Shown here one piece after another: positions 61,879-64,000 of a DNA stretch of 64,000 nucleotides; position 1 is the stretch's first letter; every line of letters starts with the position of its first letter. Origin of the DNA: JAJEFO01 sp965214325 (GTDB taxonomy: Bacteria > Pseudomonadota > Alphaproteobacteria > Rhodobacterales > Rhodobacteraceae); assembly GCA_965214325.1 (NCBI GenBank), contig CBDCBG010000006.1, positions 4,216,001 through 4,280,000 on the forward strand. Direction: 5' to 3'. The notes under the pieces were generated by a model. It searched no databases. It had not been told where the DNA came from and saw only the letters and a program-made list of their open reading frames with translations. A program made the position numbers and the translations under genes.

Positions 61879-63018
61879 TCATGTGAAGGTCTTCCTGGGG
61901 TCGAACGCGTCGCGCACGCCCTCGAAGATGAAAACCAGCAGCGAGAGCATGATCGCGAATGTGAAGAAGGCCGTGAACCCGAGCCAGGGCGCCTGCAGGT
62001 TCTGCTTCGCCTGCAGCGTCAGTTCGCCGAGCGATGGCGCCGAGGACGGCAGGCCGTAGCCAAGGAAGTCCAGGCTGGCCAGCGTGGAGATCGCGCCTGT
62101 GATTATGAATGGCAGGAAAGTGACCGTTGCCACCATGGCGTTCGGAAGCACGTGCCGGAACATGATCGTCCGGTTGGAGACGCCAAGCGCCTGTGCGGCA
62201 CGGACATACTCGAAGTTCCGCGCCCGCAGGAATTCGGCGCGTACCACGCCTACGAGAGCCGGCCAGCCGAACAGCACCGTGAGAAAGACCAGCATCCAGA
62301 AACTTCGCCCGAAGATCGCGAACATGATGATGATGACGTAGAGCGACGGTGTGGAAGACCAGATCTCCAGAAGTCGCTGGAAGACCAGGTCCAGCCAGCC
62401 CCCGAAATAGCCCTGCACGGCGCCTGCAATGATTCCGATCACGCTGCCGGCGGCCGTTACGATCAGGGTGAAGAGGATCGACAGCCGGAACCCGTAGATG
62501 ACGCGCGCCGCCACGTCTCGCTTCGTGTCATCCGTCCCGAGCCAGTTGTGCGCGTCCGGAGCGGACGGAGCGGCGCCCTGGATGTCGACGATCGTGTCAT
62601 AGCGATATGGTATCACGGGCCAGACTATCCAGCCCTTGTCGACGGGCAGGCCGAGCGCCGTGCCGCTTTCCCCGATCTCGGCCAGTATGCCTTCGGGATC
62701 GTCGTAGCAGTCGATCACGCCACCCGAAATGATCAGGCAGGCAATGTCGTCGTACTGGTACTGCGCCTCGATCGGGAGGTCGCCTCCGAATGCCGTCTCC
62801 GGGTAGAAGCTGAAGATCGGCATGTAGTATTCGCCCTTGTGCCGCAGCAGGATCGGCTTGTCGTTGGCCAGGAACTCGGCAAAGAGGCTGAGGCCGAAGA
62901 GCACGCCGAAGATCCAGAGCGACCAGTATGCGCGCCGGTTGCGCCGGAAATTCCGCCAGCGCCGCTGGTTGAGCGGGGAAAGCAACGGGCGCCCTGTCCT
63001 GTGTCCGGTTTCCACCAT
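61879..63018 (-). CDS. yejE: Peptide ABC transporter permease YejE
   Basis: Permease of 379 residues with about six spans. The N-terminal RRWRNFRRNRRAYWSLWIFGVL begins the first span, after which a long periplasmic loop contains GTDDTKRDVAARVIYGFR. The EAA permease motif is in RAAQALGVSNRTIMFRHVLPNA. The ATG lies two bases after the yejB stop. It acts with YejB as the membrane part of the transporter. Confidence 0.94.
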   Translation of the reverse strand: MVETGHRTGRPLLSPLNQRRWRNFRRNRRAYWSLWIFGVLFGLSLFAEFLANDKPILLRHKGEYYMPIFSFYPETAFGGDLPIEAQYQYDDIACLIISGGVIDCYDDPEGILAEIGESGTALGLPVDKGWIVWPVIPYRYDTIVDIQGAAPSAPDAHNWLGTDDTKRDVAARVIYGFRLSILFTLIVTAAGSVIGIIAGAVQGYFGGWLDLVFQRLLEIWSSTPSLYVIIIMFAIFGRSFWMLVFLTVLFGWPALVGVVRAEFLRARNFEYVRAAQALGVSNRTIMFRHVLPNAMVATVTFLPFIITGAISTLASLDFLGYGLPSSAPSLGELTLQAKQNLQAPWLGFTAFFTFAIMLSLLVFIFEGVRDAFDPRKTFT

Positions 63019-63020
63019 CT

Positions 63021-64000
63021 TCAGACCTCCCGCCGCTCGAAGTCGATGCGGGGGTCGACGAAGACGTACATGAGATCCGAGAGGATTCCGACAAGCAGTC
63101 CAACCAGCCCGAAGGCGAAGAGAGTCCCGAAGATCACGGGATAGTCACGCGCGACCGCCGCCTCGAATCCGAGTCGTCCCAGCCCGTCGAGCGAGAAGAT
63201 CGTCTCGATGATCAGCGATGCCCCGAAAAAGATCCCGATGAACAGGCTCGGAAAGCCTGCGATGACGATCAGCATGGCGTTCCGGAAGACGTGCCCGTAG
63301 AGCACGCGCCCCTCGCTCAGGCCCTTGGCCTTGGCGGTGATCACGTACTGCTTCTTGATCTCGTCCAGGAACGAGTTCTTCGTGAGGAGGGTGAGCGTGG
63401 CGATGCCGCTGATCGACGTAGCGGTCACGGGCAGCGAAATGTGCCAGAAATAGTCCAAGACCTTCCCCAGGCTGGACAGCTCCTCCCAGTTTTCCGAGGT
63501 CAGCCCCCGCAGCGGGAACCACTGAAAGTAGGTGCCGCCGGCCAGCAGGACCAGAAGCAGGATGGCGAAGAGAAAGCCCGGGATTGCATAGGCGACGATG
63601 ATCAAGCCGCTTGTCCAGGTGTCGAAGCTCGACCCGTCCCGCACCGCCTTCCTGATGCCGAGCGGAATGGAGACGAGGTAGGCGAACAGGGTCGACCACA
63701 GGCCCAGGGTGATCGACACGGGCATCTTCTCGATGACGAGGTCGACCACCGAGATCGAGCGGAAGTAGCTCTCGCCAAAGTCGAAGCGCAGGTAGTTCCA
63801 TATCATGTTGAAGAAGCGGACATGCGCCGGCTTGTCGAAGCCGAATTCGCGCTCGAGCTCCTCGATGAACTCCTTTGGCAGCCCGCGGGCGCCGACATAG
63901 CCGGAGTCGCCGGCGTTCGAGCCTATATCGGCATCGCCAACGCCGCCAGAGAATGACTCGAAGACGTCACCGGCACCTTCGAGACGTGCGAGGAGATGCT
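63021..64000 (-). CDS. yejB: Peptide ABC transporter permease YejB (partial)
   Basis: Permease of the DppB/OppB group. The visible part runs from the window end (beginning HLLARLEGAGDVFESFSGG) through IWNYLRFDFGESYF to the stop. It includes AKAKGLSEGRVLYGHVFRNAML, the EAA loop. About 326 codons are visible, and the N-terminus is outside the window. The ATG at 63806 lies within the gene and is not the start. Confidence 0.93.
   Translation of the reverse strand, partial: HLLARLEGAGDVFESFSGGVGDADIGSNAGDSGYVGARGLPKEFIEELEREFGFDKPAHVRFFNMIWNYLRFDFGESYFRSISVVDLVIEKMPVSITLGLWSTLFAYLVSIPLGIRKAVRDGSSFDTWTSGLIIVAYAIPGFLFAILLLVLLAGGTYFQWFPLRGLTSENWEELSSLGKVLDYFWHISLPVTATSISGIATLTLLTKNSFLDEIKKQYVITAKAKGLSEGRVLYGHVFRNAMLIVIAGFPSLFIGIFFGASLIIETIFSLDGLGRLGFEAAVARDYPVIFGTLFAFGLVGLLVGILSDLMYVFVDPRIDFERREV

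Overview
The window looks like the chromosome of an alphaproteobacterium, most likely in the Rhodobacterales. The evidence is a GC-rich core of syntenic housekeeping genes (smc, rpe, mnmD, mlaA/mlaC, rsmD, dnaB, pyrE/pyrC, infC, a cysG-DUF2849-cysI-cysH-DUF934-fpr cluster, an isobutyryl-CoA/3-hydroxyisobutyrate valine operon, and yejBEF). Between the core blocks lie accessory stretches full of insertion-sequence debris and broken genes. No rRNA, tRNA or CRISPR array was recognised.

Layout. (1) 1-12765 is a catabolic gene cluster, visibly less GC-rich than the core. It holds three sulfatases, a tripartite tricarboxylate-type uptake system (tctC-tctB-tctA), a MarR regulator facing a double palindromic operator, an MBL-fold hydrolase, a LigM/DesA-like tetrahydrofolate-dependent O-demethylase, and a 1076-residue reductive dehalogenase fused to its own FMN/NAD/2Fe-2S reductase. 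(2) 12766-14404 is a decayed junction with an IS630/ISAs1 chimera. (3) 14405-29755 is core: dehydratase, smc, thioredoxin-like gene, rpe, an FAD oxidoreductase divergent from mnmD, an exporter, mlaC/mlaA, ridA, gdpD, an acyltransferase, phhB, a peroxiredoxin, a ferredoxin reductase and rsmD. (4) 29756-34267 is a gene graveyard: an RtcB tail, an IS30 tail fused to a serine-recombinase start, a relaxase N-terminus, a HEPN/MNT pair and an HsdM tail, plus one apparently intact FitAB-type toxin-antitoxin pair. (5) 34268-50647 is core: dnaB, pyrimidine genes, glutaryl-CoA dehydrogenase, infC, fpr, sulfate assimilation and valine degradation. (6) 50684-60170 is a second accessory region: a Fic remnant, a complete IS66-type element carrying a DNA adenine methylase, a ParDE-like pair, an integrase tail, a methyltransferase-HNH fusion protein and an IS1634-type element, with a repeat of about 100 bp near both ends. 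(7) 60171-64000 is the yejF-yejE-yejB peptide ABC transporter, cut by the window end.

How the genes fit together. The strongest candidate for an undescribed system is the first 12.8 kb. Uptake, ester desulfation, O-demethylation and oxygen-tolerant reductive dehalogenation side by side suggest a pathway for sulfated, methoxylated and halogenated aromatic compounds, controlled by MarR. The substrate is inference. The second candidate is the methyltransferase-HNH fusion, which sits among mobile and toxin-antitoxin genes as defence genes often do.
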